Counted from the first letter of the stretch, positions 11,290 through 22,359 are shown. The stretch: DNA of 64,000 nt from Macrosoma leucophasiata (GCA_036365455.1 JAWQUS010000009.1:2076001-2140000), one strand, 5' to 3'. The notes: generated by a model from the sequence alone, not told the origin. Translations and numbers: made by a program.

Positions 11290-11626
11290 AAAAGTAAGTT
11301 GCTCTATGGTTGCCACCTTCGTAACATAAAGTAAAGGATTTTTTGTCGATCTGTCTGTCTGTCTGAGAACCAATGAATTAGGATGCAATTTTCACAGGTG
11401 GATTACACACCTCGTAATTAGGAACGTTCTCAAAACTTGTTTCGTCAAAATCGGTTAAGGAAAAAGGAGGTTCTGGTCAATTGCCACTTCCACTTCCATA
11501 CATTAAAAAAAAATTGCAAATTTACTTCAAGCACTGCTTCAAAACTTTTAAGAAGAGCGGTTCACATAAACGTATTTAATTTAGACTAGCTGTGCCTGCG
11601 ACTTCATCCGTGTAGAATTTAACAAA

Positions 11627-11682
11627 ATTATTAGATTCTTGTTCGGTATCTACGCGGTGATACCGAACAAGAATCTAATAAT
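11627..11682. repeat. Perfect hairpin, 24-bp arms
   Basis: Arms 11627-11650 and 11659-11682 with an 8-base loop, in a CTAGCTG-type repeat directly before SINE-D. Confidence 0.9.
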
Positions 11683-11683
11683 A

Positions 11684-12045
11684 TGAAGCGCGCATGGCCC
11701 AGCGGATGGTGTAGATCGTAAGCGATCTGCTCGGTTAAGCACTACGGGCGCGGTCGGGTAGTGTGATGGGTGACCGCTAGTGGCAAATTAAATGCGCGTT
11801 TCCGTGCTTCGGAGGGCACGTTAAGCCGTCGGTCCCGGTTGCTATCGATGGATAGCAGTCGTTAAACCTTGTCGGAGGCCTTATGGGCGGTTTGGAAACA
11901 TCCGACAGTGGGTTGGCCACTAACCCACACCCCCTCCACCAATCCGCATTGGAGCAGCGTGGTGGAGTAAGCTCCAGGCCTGCCCCCAAAAAGGGGAGAG
12001 ACTCGTGCCCAGCAGTGGGACGTATAATGGGTTGCCATTATTATA
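11684..12045 (+). repeat. SINE-D, full length, 5S rRNA-like head
   Basis: CTCGGTTAAGCACTACGGGC, GCGCGGT and GTGTGATGGGTGACCGC (11761-11777) resemble the intermediate element and box C of 5S rRNA genes. The body ends CCCAGCAGTGGGACGTATAA then an ATT-rich tail. Confidence 0.8.
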
Positions 12046-12261
12046 TCAGCTAGCATGTAATATAAACGTCGATCCATTACTGGATACTAGGATCGAAACA
12101 GCTGAGCATAAAAAGGTCATCTTACTGTCGTCGTCGAGGTTTTCCTCGTTTGGTAAGCTGCAATAATCGCCAACAAACTACCATACAAATCATACAATAC
12201 ATCTGGCGATAATTGGTAAACGTCAACACTTGTTTTCATTATATAGACGATTGGTTAGACC

Positions 12262-12400
12262 AGTGATTCCCAAAGTGGTCCATATAGACCCCCTGGGGTC
12301 CATGGGACTCTACGGAGGTCTACGTACGTGAAAAAAATTTGGAAATATGGGAATGTGATATAAAACGGAAACCAGAAAATAAATTGTAACCTCTAGGTTA
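12262..12400 (+). repeat. Possible hAT-type terminus
   Basis: CCAGTGATTCCCAAAGTGG followed by GACCCCCTGGGGTCC is typical of hAT-like transposon ends. No second end or transposase is nearby. Confidence 0.35.
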
Positions 12401-12574
12401 GACTAAACAATCGGATTACGCGGCTACGAGGGCAGTGGATAAAATTAACACGGAAAAATTACAGCAGTTCAGGAGTGGGAATGCATGCAATTTGAGAACC
12501 CTAGGTGTTGTGTTGTGTACGATGAACACTCTGTTGGCATAATTGTCTACTACTATAAACAAAATGAATATAGA

Positions 12575-12662
12575 AAAAGCACGGGAGGTATGTCAGAGCC
12601 GGAGTATCTGGCGCTCCACACTCTCTGCCTACCCCGTAAAGGACTTAGCGTGAAGATACATA
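12575..12662 (+). repeat. Scrap of the same LINE 3' end
   Basis: Shares GCACGGGAGGTATGTCAGA, TCTGGCGCTCCACACTCTCTG and GCGTGAAGATACA with the 53.8-kb fragment. Confidence 0.5.
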
Positions 12663-12995
12663 CATCTATACAAATAAATAAAGTAAGAGTGTCTGTTTGT
12701 AATATTAAAATAACCGCTTTTTACTAAATGCATATGTATGTATACACGGTACATATACCAAAACGACATTTTTTACAATTTTTGTCTGTCTGTCTGTTTG
12801 GCCGGGCTAATCGTGGGAACGGCTGGACCGATTTTGACGGGTCTTTCACTGGCAGATAGCTCATGTAATAAGGAGTAATTTAGGCTTTTATACTAGCTGC
12901 TAACTTTTGTACTAGCTGCGCCCACGACTTCGTCCGGGTAGATACTGAACAATCATATTTTTTCTCACGTGGACGAAGTCGCGGGCACAGCTAGT
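12660..12995. repeat. Repeat I copy
   Basis: Shares ATACAAATAAATAAA, CATATGTATGTATACACGG, ACAATTTTTGTCTGTCTG, TAATAAGGAGTAA and a terminal hairpin (ACTAGCTGCGCCCACGAC against GTCGCGGGCACAGCTAGT) with 49080-49296 and 62650-62966. The CTAGT end after a hairpin is Helitron-like. Confidence 0.55.
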
Positions 12996-13199
12996 TAAAA
13001 ATATATTGTAATGGCCCTTTGCCTACTCAGGACATGTACTGTAGGTATGGTACTATTTTATCTTACTTTTACCGTTTAATTTTTGCAATATTAATATTAT
13101 CATGTTTAATTTTTACTATAACTATACATTTTGGTCTGATAAAAGGTCTAAACGGCCCTACTTCTAATAAAGGACTAAGTAAAACTTTTATTGTTGAGA

Positions 13200-13335
13200 A
13201 ACTTCCAGTGTAGGAGCTCGAGATCGTAGGCACCACCGCGTATTCCGATTAGATGGTAATGTATGACCTCATAATAATAATAACGTAGGCAAAATTACAT
13301 AGGCGGGTGGCAACACATCTCCATATTGGTATACG
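13200..13335 (+). repeat. SINE-A, decayed
   Basis: GAGCTCGAGATCGTAGGCACCACC-type head and GGTGGCAACACATC remain; much of the body is lost. Confidence 0.45.
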
Positions 13336-13350
13336 GTGTTATCGTAAGAC

Positions 13351-13680
13351 TAGCGGCCCGCCCCGGCTTCGCGCGGATGGAATGTTACCTACCCTCTTCT
13401 TGAAATAAAACTAGTTTTCGGATTTATCTCGCGTATATTAAACTACAATGATTATTTAAAATCGAACCCGACGTTTCGGTCGCTCCCTCTTCTGTTCACC
13501 TTAGCGTGATGTTATATAGCCTATAGCCTTCCTTAGTAAATAGGCTATCTAACACTGATATTACGGGTTAATCGTCAACAGTTGGTTAAACTTGAAATTG
13601 TAATACACACACATAATATTTTTCAAATCGGACGAGTGGTTCCATAGATTAGCGCTTTATAATATTAGTATAGATATGTT
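13351..13680 (+). repeat. Repeat S (GCCCGCCCCGGCTTCGCGCG type)
   Basis: Head AGCGGCCCGCCCCGGCTTCG, middle TAGCCTTCC, end TTATAATATTAGTATAGATA. Common in Lepidoptera. Interrupted by the 84-bp Penelope-like piece. Confidence 0.6.
13401..13484 (-). mobile_element. 84-bp solo 3' end of the Penelope-like element
   Basis: An exact insertion within another repeat, flanked by CCCTCTTCT duplications (13392-13400 and 13485-13493). Its sequence matches the terminal part of the 37-kb Penelope-like copy (GGATTTATCTCGCGTATATT, ACCCGACGTTTCGGTCGC). Confidence 0.8.
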
Positions 13681-13783
13681 GCAATAAATTAATACACTTA
13701 CTTACCATCAATGTGAACTGCATGCTTGTTTACCAACACCGAAACAAAAATAAACGAATAACAGATTGTTTTTTCAAACCAAA

Positions 13784-13928
13784 CCCCCTTATTCATAAAC
13801 GTATTTAGCTAAAGTGTTGCTAATCTCTCCTTTGTCCTTTTCTATCCTGCACATTTGACAATGCAACTGACAAAGATATAGCATTCTATAGCTAAAACGT
13901 ATCTAATGCACATTTATGAATAAGGGGG
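13784..13928. mobile_element. MITE F copy 1
   Basis: 145 bp with inverted ends CCCCCTTATTCATAAACGTA / TTTATGAATAAGGGGG. A second copy is at 29026-29171 in the opposite internal orientation. Confidence 0.75.
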
Positions 13929-14028
13929 TTAGTCATTCGCGACCGAGAGATTTCATGCGAATAAAGTGTATAGAGAAAATATGTATTATTGAACCTCGCC
14001 CTTCGAGTGGGCATTTGCACCCTCACAT

Positions 14029-17000
14029 TTATTTTATTTATTTATTTATTTATTTATTAGGAAGACTATCGATTAATACAATTAGAGCGTGGATACAGTA
14101 TAAGAAACGGAAGAATCATTTATAAGTCTCCACTTATAGAAAAAAAGTAGATAGCGAAAGACATTAGCAACATTTAAAAGACATTGTAAAGAACGGTTCA
14201 CACTACCACAACATATCACAAAGCAAAAGGTGTGAATATACACATGTTTAACAAGTTTGTCAGTTAAACAAGTAAAAAAAAAAAAAGAAAAAAGTATTTG
14301 TAGTATAACAAGAAAAAATAATAAAAAAACGAATAAAGCAGTATAAGTACATACTACATTTACGCATACTTAAAAATATATAAACATATGCTTATCATCC
14401 ACATTGAGAAAAAAAAAAAAAAAAAACAATTAAAGAAATCACGAGTCGACAAGTGTCGGTCTGTTACACTCACCACGACGTTATCCACCGCTGACCCGAG
14501 TCTGGTTGAAGCCAACGAAGAGAACAGTAAGAATCCTGAGGTTGAATCGTATCTTAATAAAACATTTTCTTATTATATTTGTTAAAGAAAGTATCACTTA
14601 ATCTTTTTTTGATTGAAGGTACACTGGAGAAAAATAGGTCCAGGTCGAACTCCTGATCCGTACGTTTGCATAAGGAATTGAAGAGCTGACATGAACGATA
14701 GATAAAACTATTCTGGCGATATTTTGTTGTTGCCGATGGAAGAGAAAGTAGCGGGCTACTACGATAAGTTATAGTGGGGGTGTAAAGAGAGAATTTACCT
14801 AACAAATCCGGGCAATCTATGGAGGAGACCATGATTTTCTTTAAAAAGATGATATCGGAAATGTCTCGTCTATTTTTTAGAGGAAGAAAGTGATGCTTAG
14901 CACAGGAAGTATTGTAATCCGTCTTTTTAAGCTGAGCTCTAAAATTAAGAAATCGGATAAATTTGCGCTGTATTCGTTCTAACCGCTCAGAGTAGACTGT
15001 ATACTTCGGGTTCCAAATTTGAGATGCATATTCTAAATGACATCGCACATATGTACTATAAAGAATTTTAATCGTTTTAACCTGTTTAAATTCCTTAGAG
15101 GATCTCATTATGAATCCTAGAGACCTAGAAGCTTTACTGACTATAGTAGAGATATGTTTATCAAAAATTAGTTTAGAGTCGTGTACAACTCCCAAGTCTT
15201 TCATCTCTGACACTCGTTCAAGAACTAGATTTTTTAATTTGTAATTAAAGCAAATAGGATTGTTTTTCCGCGTAAAAGACATAACCGAACACTTATTAAC
15301 ATTAAGGTCTAGTTTGTTAATAACACAATAGTTATCAAGCCTATCCAGGTCTTGTTGTAAGGCCAGTGCATCATCATTACTTTTAACACATTTAAAAATT
15401 TTCATGTCATCAGCAAAACTGAGTAGTAAAGAGTTCTCAAAACAGGTATCTATATCTGATATGAAAATTAAAAATATTAAAGGACCCAACAAAGATCCTT
15501 GTGGTACACCGCTTGGAACACACATCCATCTAGACTTATGATTATTGAGAACAACGACTTGGGAGCGATTATTAATGTAAGAAGTAAACCATCTCAATAA
15601 ATCCCCTCTAATACCAGATAGCTCAAGCTTAGAGATTAATAAATGATGGTCTATTCGATCAAATGCTTTACTATAGTCAGTATATACTACGTCGACCTGC
15701 GATCCCCGGTCCATTGACTCAGAAATGAAATCATTCAAAAGAATTAAGTTGCTGACAGTAGATCTGCCTTTGAGGAAGCCATGCTGAGACGATGGAATCG
15801 ATGTCTTCATTGCTGGATACAAATGATTGTATATGATTTTTTCAAGTACTTTTGCAATGATACATAGTTTAGAAATAGGTCTATAATTGGTCACTTCATT
15901 TTTTGAACCTTTTTTATGAATAGGTGAAATAAACGCTTTTTTCCAAATCGTTGGCATGTACCCTTCATTAATAGATCTGTTGAAGAGAATATATAAGGGA
16001 ATTGATAACTCATCTGCACAATTAGCAAGCAGTATAGCAGGCACCGAATCAGGGCCCTCCGACTTTGTTCTATCCAGTCTACACAATTCCGATTTTATTG
16101 AGGACACTGAAAATTCAATTGTCGTAATGTTTGCGTCACTCAAACTAAAGTCATGGTTAGAATATTGAGTAGCAGAGACTGAAGTAGATGATGCAGAGTG
16201 AAGATCTAAAAAACTAGAACTAAAAAAATTTGCAAACATGTCACAAATCTCTTCTCCACAATTCGAGTTATTGTTTTTATATGTCATCGTATTGGGTAAA
16301 GAATTAGACTTAGAGATTGATTTAAAATATGACCAATAATATTTTGGATTATTTTTAATAGAACTTTCCACTCTTGAGATATAAGAAGCATAGTTATAAG
16401 TTTCAATTGATTTTGCACGTACAGTCAGTGTATTAATAGATAGTTTATCAGAGATCATGCCGTAACGCTTGAACCTAGAAAAATACTTATATCTTTCTTT
16501 AAGTACCTTAATAAGTGCAGATGAATACCAAGGAGGGTATGAACCTGATCGTATATATTTAGTTGGAACATGCTTTGAGCGTATTTTTTTTAAAGTATCA
16601 TAGAAATAATCCACTGCTACATCCAGATCCTTGTGAGATAAGTTAGTTTTCCAGTCAATTATTGATAGATTTCTGTTGAAAGCATCAAAATCCGCTTTCC
16701 CATAGCAGAATTTAATGCAAGCTGCTGATTTCAGGGGTAGCTGACATCGCATGTCCACCATTATGATCAAAGAATTATGGTGAGGATCAATAGGTACTAA
16801 AGAGTCCGAAGCATTACTGACTGTAACATCGATATTCGATAAAACAAGATCTAGAAGCCTACCATACTGGTTAACAACGTGATTGTATTGATGCAAGTTC
16901 ACCACGTTGAGTTCGTCGATAAAATTGCATTCATTGAAACCAGTAGCATTTAAAGCTTTTAAATAAGTGTTACCATCGTCAGAGGCAAGATTCCACTGGA

Positions 17001-17475
17001 TTGTACTCATGTTAAAGTCACCAACTACCAAGTATGTATCATCCGGGTTCGAAGTCATAATATCGCGAAGCTTTGTTAAGAAATTTGTTAATTGCTGCGC
17101 AAGACTGAGACCCATATTTTGACTGCATAAGTAGATAACACAAATGTGCAGTTTGTTCTTACCTATGGAAATGGTAGTCCACAAGTCCTCCGCGGTGGAA
17201 GTCCATTCCAGCCGAGGACAGACACCTAATTCCTTACGTACTGCTAAAAGTACACCGCCACCCATCGACTGGCCAGTAACGTTGTACTCACGGTCACGAC
17301 GATAAACTATATACCTATCATCGAATAACTCATACTCAGAGAGCCCATCAACCAACCAAGTTTCCGTTAATGCAATCACGCTATAGTTGTTCAGAAGTAC
17401 ATTACGACGAAAAGTAGATGTTTTCGTCCGTAAACCACGGACATTCTGGTAGTAACAAGTTAGTTCCGTAAACAG
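14029..17475 (-). mobile_element. Nearly intact non-LTR retrotransposon (CR1-like clade)
   Basis: Minus-strand LINE with a full endonuclease-reverse transcriptase frame, a 3' UTR at 14061-14553 and a tail of AAAT repeats (read as TTTA on + at about 14029-14060), as expected for CR1/L2-type elements. No ORF1 is visible upstream, so the copy is 5'-truncated or of a one-ORF type. The undamaged frame suggests a fairly recent insertion compared with the other LINEs here. The clade call rests on the RT C-terminal style (LEYASQIWNP) and the microsatellite tail. Confidence 0.85.
14554..17475 (-). CDS. LINE ORF2: apurinic-like endonuclease and reverse transcriptase
   Basis: One uninterrupted frame of about 970 codons, bounded upstream by a stop at 17476-17478 and ended by TAA at 14554. 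The first ATG-like start used by ORF finders is GTG near 17379, but the endonuclease really begins earlier (CYYQNVRGLRTKTS at about 17415-17457), so translation probably starts by another route. Endonuclease motifs: TETWL (about 17360-17374), GDFN with a catalytic Asp (about 17020-17031), and a late His pair (DPHHNSL, about 16770-16790). Reverse transcriptase: NYRPIS fingers, SQHGFLKGRST, DYSKAFDRIDH, GVPQGSLLGPL, and the catalytic FADD at about 15405-15416. The C-terminal part holds RRDISD and a thumb-like stretch. The protein nicks target DNA and copies its own RNA there. Tyr of the usual YADD is Phe here, which some CR1-group elements tolerate. Confidence 0.9.
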   Translation of the reverse strand: MFTELTCYYQNVRGLRTKTSTFRRNVLLNNYSVIALTETWLVDGLSEYELFDDRYIVYRRDREYNVTGQSMGGGVLLAVRKELGVCPRLEWTSTAEDLWTTISIGKNKLHICVIYLCSQNMGLSLAQQLTNFLTKLRDIMTSNPDDTYLVVGDFNMSTIQWNLASDDGNTYLKALNATGFNECNFIDELNVVNLHQYNHVVNQYGRLLDLVLSNIDVTVSNASDSLVPIDPHHNSLIIMVDMRCQLPLKSAACIKFCYGKADFDAFNRNLSIIDWKTNLSHKDLDVAVDYFYDTLKKIRSKHVPTKYIRSGSYPPWYSSALIKVLKERYKYFSRFKRYGMISDKLSINTLTVRAKSIETYNYASYISRVESSIKNNPKYYWSYFKSISKSNSLPNTMTYKNNNSNCGEEICDMFANFFSSSFLDLHSASSTSVSATQYSNHDFSLSDANITTIEFSVSSIKSELCRLDRTKSEGPDSVPAILLANCADELSIPLYILFNRSINEGYMPTIWKKAFISPIHKKGSKNEVTNYRPISKLCIIAKVLEKIIYNHLYPAMKTSIPSSQHGFLKGRSTVSNLILLNDFISESMDRGSQVDVVYTDYSKAFDRIDHHLLISKLELSGIRGDLLRWFTSYINNRSQVVVLNNHKSRWMCVPSGVPQGSLLGPLIFLIFISDIDTCFENSLLLSFADDMKIFKCVKSNDDALALQQDLDRLDNYCVINKLDLNVNKCSVMSFTRKNNPICFNYKLKNLVLERVSEMKDLGVVHDSKLIFDKHISTIVSKASRSLGFIMRSSKEFKQVKTIKILYSTYVRCHLEYASQIWNPKYTVYSERLERIQRKFIRFLNFRAQLKKTDYNTSCAKHHFLPLKNRRDISDIIFLKKIMVSSIDCPDLLGKFSLYTPTITYRSSPLLSLPSATTKYRQNSFIYRSCQLFNSLCKRTDQEFDLDLFFSSVPSIKKRLSDTFFNKYNKKMFY

Positions 17476-18250
17476 CTATTCAACAACAGCGTAACATAAA
17501 ACGAATTATTTCCGTGCTTCTTATCACGGGCTAACATAACGTTATAATAATAAGTGGATAGATAATGGTAACAACACACCACAACTTCAGAACTATGCAT
17601 TAGTTCACCACATCCGCGCAATGTACCACTGTTATGAAAGTATAGTAAATAACTGCATTCTAAAGTAAGGTTGATTAATAGTAAATTGGGAAACACTATC
17701 ACTATAATAACAATATTATTTTTTCTAGTAAATTGTATGCAATATTTTGAAGTAAGTATGAGTTTTGCGATGCAATGATTGCAATGATAATAAGTAAGCG
17801 AGTGTTCGTAGGTAAAGTGTGGTATGAGTAAGCCAAAACATCGTAGTGCAATAGGAGTGAAAGAGATAGGAACGTAATTCAGAAAGCATTCAACATTGCG
17901 GGTGTATAGCGAGTATAGCGACATCGAGAGCTCGTCCAGCGGTGTGATAATCACATAGTGCGAGTATATACCCGACAAAACATTATAAAAGAACGGGAAG
18001 TAACACAGAATAAATAGACAACTCGAATAAAGCACGGAATAGAATTTATGTACGGATGATAAGCACAGTTTTAACAAACATTTTAGTAAACTACAGTAAC
18101 TTAATATTAATTCACATGTACCATCGAAGAAGCTTCCGGTCATCCAAAAACATTGCAAATTGGACTTTACATTCATACAAATGAGGCACCGACATGACCG
18201 ACCAGTTATCTCCTCGACAATACATATCAAGTATTACATACTCACATACT
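17476..18250 (-). other. Upstream region of the CR1-like LINE, possible 5' UTR
   Basis: AT-rich stretch just 5' of the LINE frame. It contains a 256-codon minus-strand open frame (17460-18230) rich in Cys, Leu and Tyr with no recognisable domain and no resemblance to LINE ORF1 proteins. I read it as non-coding 5' leader or flank rather than a gene. Where the LINE stops and host DNA starts could not be placed. Confidence 0.35.
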
Positions 18251-18589
18251 AAGAAAAGATCATAACTATACGCTATGATAAATGGTCAGCAAATACGCAA
18301 GTCATCTACCATTCAGAATATCAAAGAGTCCTATATTAAACCTTAGTCAACCGAACGTATTGACCGGTAAACCGATGGTCCGCTTTATTTGTATTAATGG
18401 ATTGCATTTGGTTCCTAAAACCTTTTTAGAGCCTATTTAAGTGCTCTTAGCTGGCTCAGTGATTTGGTGATAATATTAGGTACTGTAAAGTGTAAGTGTT
18501 GACTCAAAAAATCGGACCTCTCATAACTCGAGCTTTTGCTTGTCTGCTAATTTCTTTCAAAACTACTGGTCCGATTTAGTTGAAATGTG

Positions 18590-18930
18590 TTGAAGACCAT
18601 TTAAAATTAACCCGACATGACGGTCGCTTTTCAGTTTCCATGGTCTCGGGTAGACTGAGATGATATCTGCTGACAGCAGTTTTAAAAATTATTATTCGCA
18701 AACGTCTTGAACGCTACCTCAGGATTAACACAAAAGTAACTAATTGTACGAGTATCTTGTGGTCTTACAGACTGTTGCGATTGGAGTTTAATTCTTCTGA
18801 GTATAGGTACATTGATGGTGACAATCGCCATCTATCTTCCATAAAAATTTGGACGTGTTTTGGATTCGCATTGTTCTTAAATAATATACGCGAGATAAAT
18901 TCGAAATCCAGCTTTATTTCAAAAATGGTT
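18590..18930 (-). mobile_element. Decayed Penelope-like remnant
   Basis: Shares GACGGTCGCTTTTCAG, the GTCTTACAGACTGTTGCGA region of the C-terminal frame and the inverted terminal motif TATACGCGAGATAAATTCG at its right end with the 37-kb copy. Much more diverged, with no long frame. Confidence 0.65.
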
Positions 18931-19568
18931 TTGAATGAACAACAGATGTTGATTTTAACTATCATATTTTGAATCTCCTAACTCTTATGGAATCCAATGC
19001 TCTTCCTCTATAAAGCATCTTTCTTCAATTCTTTGTTCGAGCTATGCACGAAAGTTCGCAAACATTTTTTCCAGTGTATCTGATAAGATGAATGTTTTTA
19101 TATTGTCTATCCGACCTTCAGCGATCTCGCAAATATTTGTGTAGTGAGCTTGTGTAACGGGAGTTGAGAGTGTGTTACATTTTAGGGTCCCAATGATAGA
19201 TAATAGATGTAGTACGCTTACTTGACTTTTCATCGTGAAACACCCATATTCTAAGACGTTACTCGAAACATTCCTTGACTCACACTCAGCTGAGGACACT
19301 TTATGAGGACGCCTCGAAATCCATATTCTTAGTTGTATTTTGACAGTAACTCATGTGTACGGATTATCATATAGATAATTCACAAAGTCTTGAAAATCCA
19401 TTTTTATAGAAAAATATGGTATTTAATTATGTTTCCAGGCAGTGCCGACACGAAAAACTTATTGAGCGCAAAAATATGGCGTAAATGTAAACACTCCTCA
19501 TGTTTGACAATTGCTTTCTTACCTCAAACGGAGGAGAATGTCAAGTTTACGTTATAAGTTTCAGTTCT
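18931..19568. other. No supported feature
   Basis: A minus-strand frame at 19299-19042 (MSSAECESRNVSS...) is 85 codons without a domain or clear splice sites. It could be an exon or a repeat remnant, but nothing decides. Confidence 0.25.
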
Positions 19569-19856
19569 ACTGGTGGTAGAGCTCCAGTGACGGAGCTCGC
19601 GGGCGTAGGCACCACCGCATTACCTAATATACTTGCCGCTAAATGGTAGTGTTCAGCACTATCGTGTTCCGGTCAGGTGGTAATGTACGGCCCTGAATTT
19701 CCGGCACAGAGGCATAACACCCTTAGGCCTCAGGAGTGGTAACGCATCTGCATTTTGACCTTGGTCTTTGTGTGGGTGTCTATAGGCTGCAGTCATCACT
19801 TAACATCAATGTGAACTGCATGCTTGTTTGCCATTTCAATTACATAAAAAAAAGAA
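19569..19856 (+). repeat. SINE-A, full length
   Basis: Head ACTGGTGGTAGAGCTCCAGT to TTACATAAAAAAAAG. Confidence 0.85.
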
Positions 19857-19878
19857 AAAAATAACGTAGTGCACATAC

Positions 19879-20113
19879 TTTTTTTTATTATCTAAGGAAA
19901 GTGACAAACAAACTCGCAGTTCACATTGATACCCACACAAAGATCAGAGGCCAAAATGCAGATGCATTGCCACCCCTGAGACTTTAGTTGTTATGTCTTT
20001 GTGATGGTTATTACGGGCCCATACGTTATCATCTAACACTACCATTTAGCAGCAGATAATGCAGTGGTACTTACCCCCTCGAGCTCCTACACTGTAACTC
20101 GAACACCAGTAAA
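19879..20113 (-). repeat. SINE-A, diverged, internal deletion
   Basis: T run, AAGTGACAAACAAAC, lacks part of the CAGTCATCACTTAA region, ends ACTCGAACACCAGT. Confidence 0.7.
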
Positions 20114-20159
20114 ATATCTTTATAACTTGGCATAACAAACATCGTGATTTTTACTACAT

Positions 20160-20312
20160 TTCTGAACACGCAGAGCTCTCCGAAGCACGGAAACGCGCTT
20201 TTTAATTTGCCACTAGCGGTCACCCATCACACAACCGACCGCACCCGCAATCGCACAACCTAGTAGATCGCTTGCGATCTACACCAGCCGCGGGGCCATG
20301 CGCGCTTCATAT
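20160..20312 (-). repeat. SINE-D, head part only
   Basis: Reads on the minus strand from the GAAGCGCGCATGGCC start through the 5S-like box region (CTAGCGGTCACCCATCAC on +) and stops after about 150 bp. Confidence 0.7.
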
Positions 20313-20436
20313 ATGCGACAAATATTGCTTCGTTCCAAAATTGAGCGGGATTTAACAAGGAAATTGTTATTCACCTGGGGTGCCATCATAAAAATTTAGT
20401 CACAGCTTCTTATGGATACTAAACAGGGGGTAAATT

Positions 20437-20520
20437 TATTTATTTATTCTTTTGTGCACAAATTGATGTACATAAGGCGTGCTTAATACCTAGTGGTATT
20501 CTCTACCAGCCAACCTTAGG
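20437..20520 (-). repeat. LINE 3' end with AATA-type tail
   Basis: TTATTTATTTATTC on the + strand followed by GTGCACAAATTG is the tail and last part of the 3' UTR of the LINE above, read on the minus strand. Confidence 0.55.
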
Positions 20521-20769
20521 GCTAAATGAATCTGTCGAAAAGGTGCATTAAACTAGTGATGAAAATTTTAATTGAAAAAGAAGAGATTTTTAGGAAGATA
20601 ATAATATTAAGTACATATTTAGTAACATGAATAAATATATACATATTTAAATATGCATATAATACATAAGTAATATCAATATTACATACGAATATAGTAC
20701 GAAATACATATAAATAAATATTATATATTGAAAAAGTAACGTTATATGATAAATAGTGATGATTACATT

Positions 20770-21944
20770 TTACACACGATTTGGATCCACAGAGGCCAAA
20801 AAATGTTTTTTTAGCCTGCATTTGAAAGAGAATTTACTACGAGATTTCTTGATGTCTAAGAGAAGCGCGTTCCAGAGTTTAATTGCCGTAACACAAAAAG
20901 AATTAGAGTAAAAACCTGTACGGTGAGAAGGAATTTGAATTATTAGATTTTCAGCGGAGCGAAGATTGAGGGAATGTAAATCACCGAGGATTTGGCAATT
21001 ACATCTAAGATAAGTAGGTGCACAAGGATCGGTAAGAATAGAAAAAAGCAAGCAGAGTATCCGAATGGATCTCTTTTCGCGAATAGGCAGCCACTGAAGC
21101 TGAGAACGGAAGTGTGAAATATGGTCGAATTTACGTAATCCGAAGATATAGCGTATACAGTTATTCAGAATCCGATCCATTTTGTTGAGAAGATCTTGTG
21201 AAGCATCAGAGCAGCAAACATCTGCATAGTCAATAATAGGTAAAACAAGTGATTGGACTGAGAGTTTTAGTGCTAGTTGATAGGAAATGTTTAAATCGAT
21301 AGAGGGTCCGCAGTACAATAATTACTCGTTGATTTATTTGGCAGACATAATTCTTCCAACTTAACGTGTTATCAATAATTAAACCTAAATCCTTAACGTG
21401 AGAAGATAAAGTTATTACACTGTTATTAAAAATAATTGGAGTTACAACATTATTGGTTAAGCTATTGATGTAGTATGAACTGCCTAAAATGATCGCCTGA
21501 GATTTCGTAACATTGACATTAACACCAAATTTCTCTGACCATAGAGAAATTGCTTCAAGATCAGCATTTAACAAAGAAATAGCATCATTAATGTTCTCTA
21601 AACTAGCATGGAAATAGAGCTGCAAGTCATTGGCGTACAAATGATAAAAGCATTTGAGATTTTTTAAGACAGTGTTGACAAAAAGCGAGAATAAAAGTGG
21701 TGAGAGAATACCGCCTTGCGGAACGTCAGAAGTCAAGCAGCACCAGTCAGATAAATTATTATTGACCTTGACCACCTGTTGACGACCGCGAAGATACGAA
21801 GAAAACCAGCTGTGTTCAACTGACGAGACTCCAGCATTTGAAAGAATGTCACAGAGAATATCGTGGTCAACAGCGTTAAAAGCGTTAGAGAGATCAAGTA
21901 AGACTAACACTGTTGTTGACGACGTAGCTCGCGATCCTGCCTGA
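20770..21944 (-). pseudogene. LINE reverse transcriptase catalytic and C-terminal part, inactive
   Basis: The frame 21910-21230 contains LLDLSNAFNAVDHDIL, VPQGGILSPLLFSL and the catalytic box mutated to YANDLQLY (about 21640-21650), so one catalytic Asp of the usual YADD is Asn. A second frame (21318-20770) carries the C-terminal region with the linker, shifted by a frameshift near 21300. The element is therefore dead in both frame and active site. Confidence 0.8.
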
Positions 21945-22290
21945 ATCTAATAAACATACCTAAATCTTTATTTACATACTTCAGAGCTCCACCAGTGTAA
22001 CTGCGGGTCGGTGGAAATTATTAATAAAAATATATTTAAGGTACATGTGAAAACCAATTCATAGAATTACCTTCTTTTATACGAATAAAAATAATTATGC
22101 ACGTACACGGAGGGTATTTTCGGGTTGGACAACAGTCTGTTGCTAACTATAGACACTCGCTACCATTCTCTCACCTCTGCATACGTGTATCAGTTTTAAA
22201 CTTATATTTTTGTGTTCTCATTTCGAACCATCACCACTCCACGCAACCCTCGTCCGTTACAACTGTCAACTTCGAATTCTCCATGCCCAA
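21945..22290. other. Unclassified insertion splitting the LINE reverse transcriptase
   Basis: About 345 bp that separates FRKGHST... from the LLDLSNAFNAVDH part of the same RT. It has no LINE reading frame. It contains a short trace (GAGCTCCACCAGTG near 21985) like a SINE-A head. Exact borders are uncertain. Confidence 0.4.
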
Positions 22291-22359
22291 CCGGACGTCT
22301 TCTGAATTTTTAAGAGCGCAGTCGATGTACTGTGTCCCTTTCTAAACCCCGATTGAAAT

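Noticed and set aside
17460..18230. 256-codon minus-strand open frame
   Set aside because: Composition (Cys, Tyr, Leu-rich, AT-driven) and lack of any domain suggest a chance frame in the 5' flank of the LINE.
22097..22345. Plus-strand frame opposite the broken LINE
   Set aside because: It overlaps RT motifs readable on the minus strand at one end, and has no domain.
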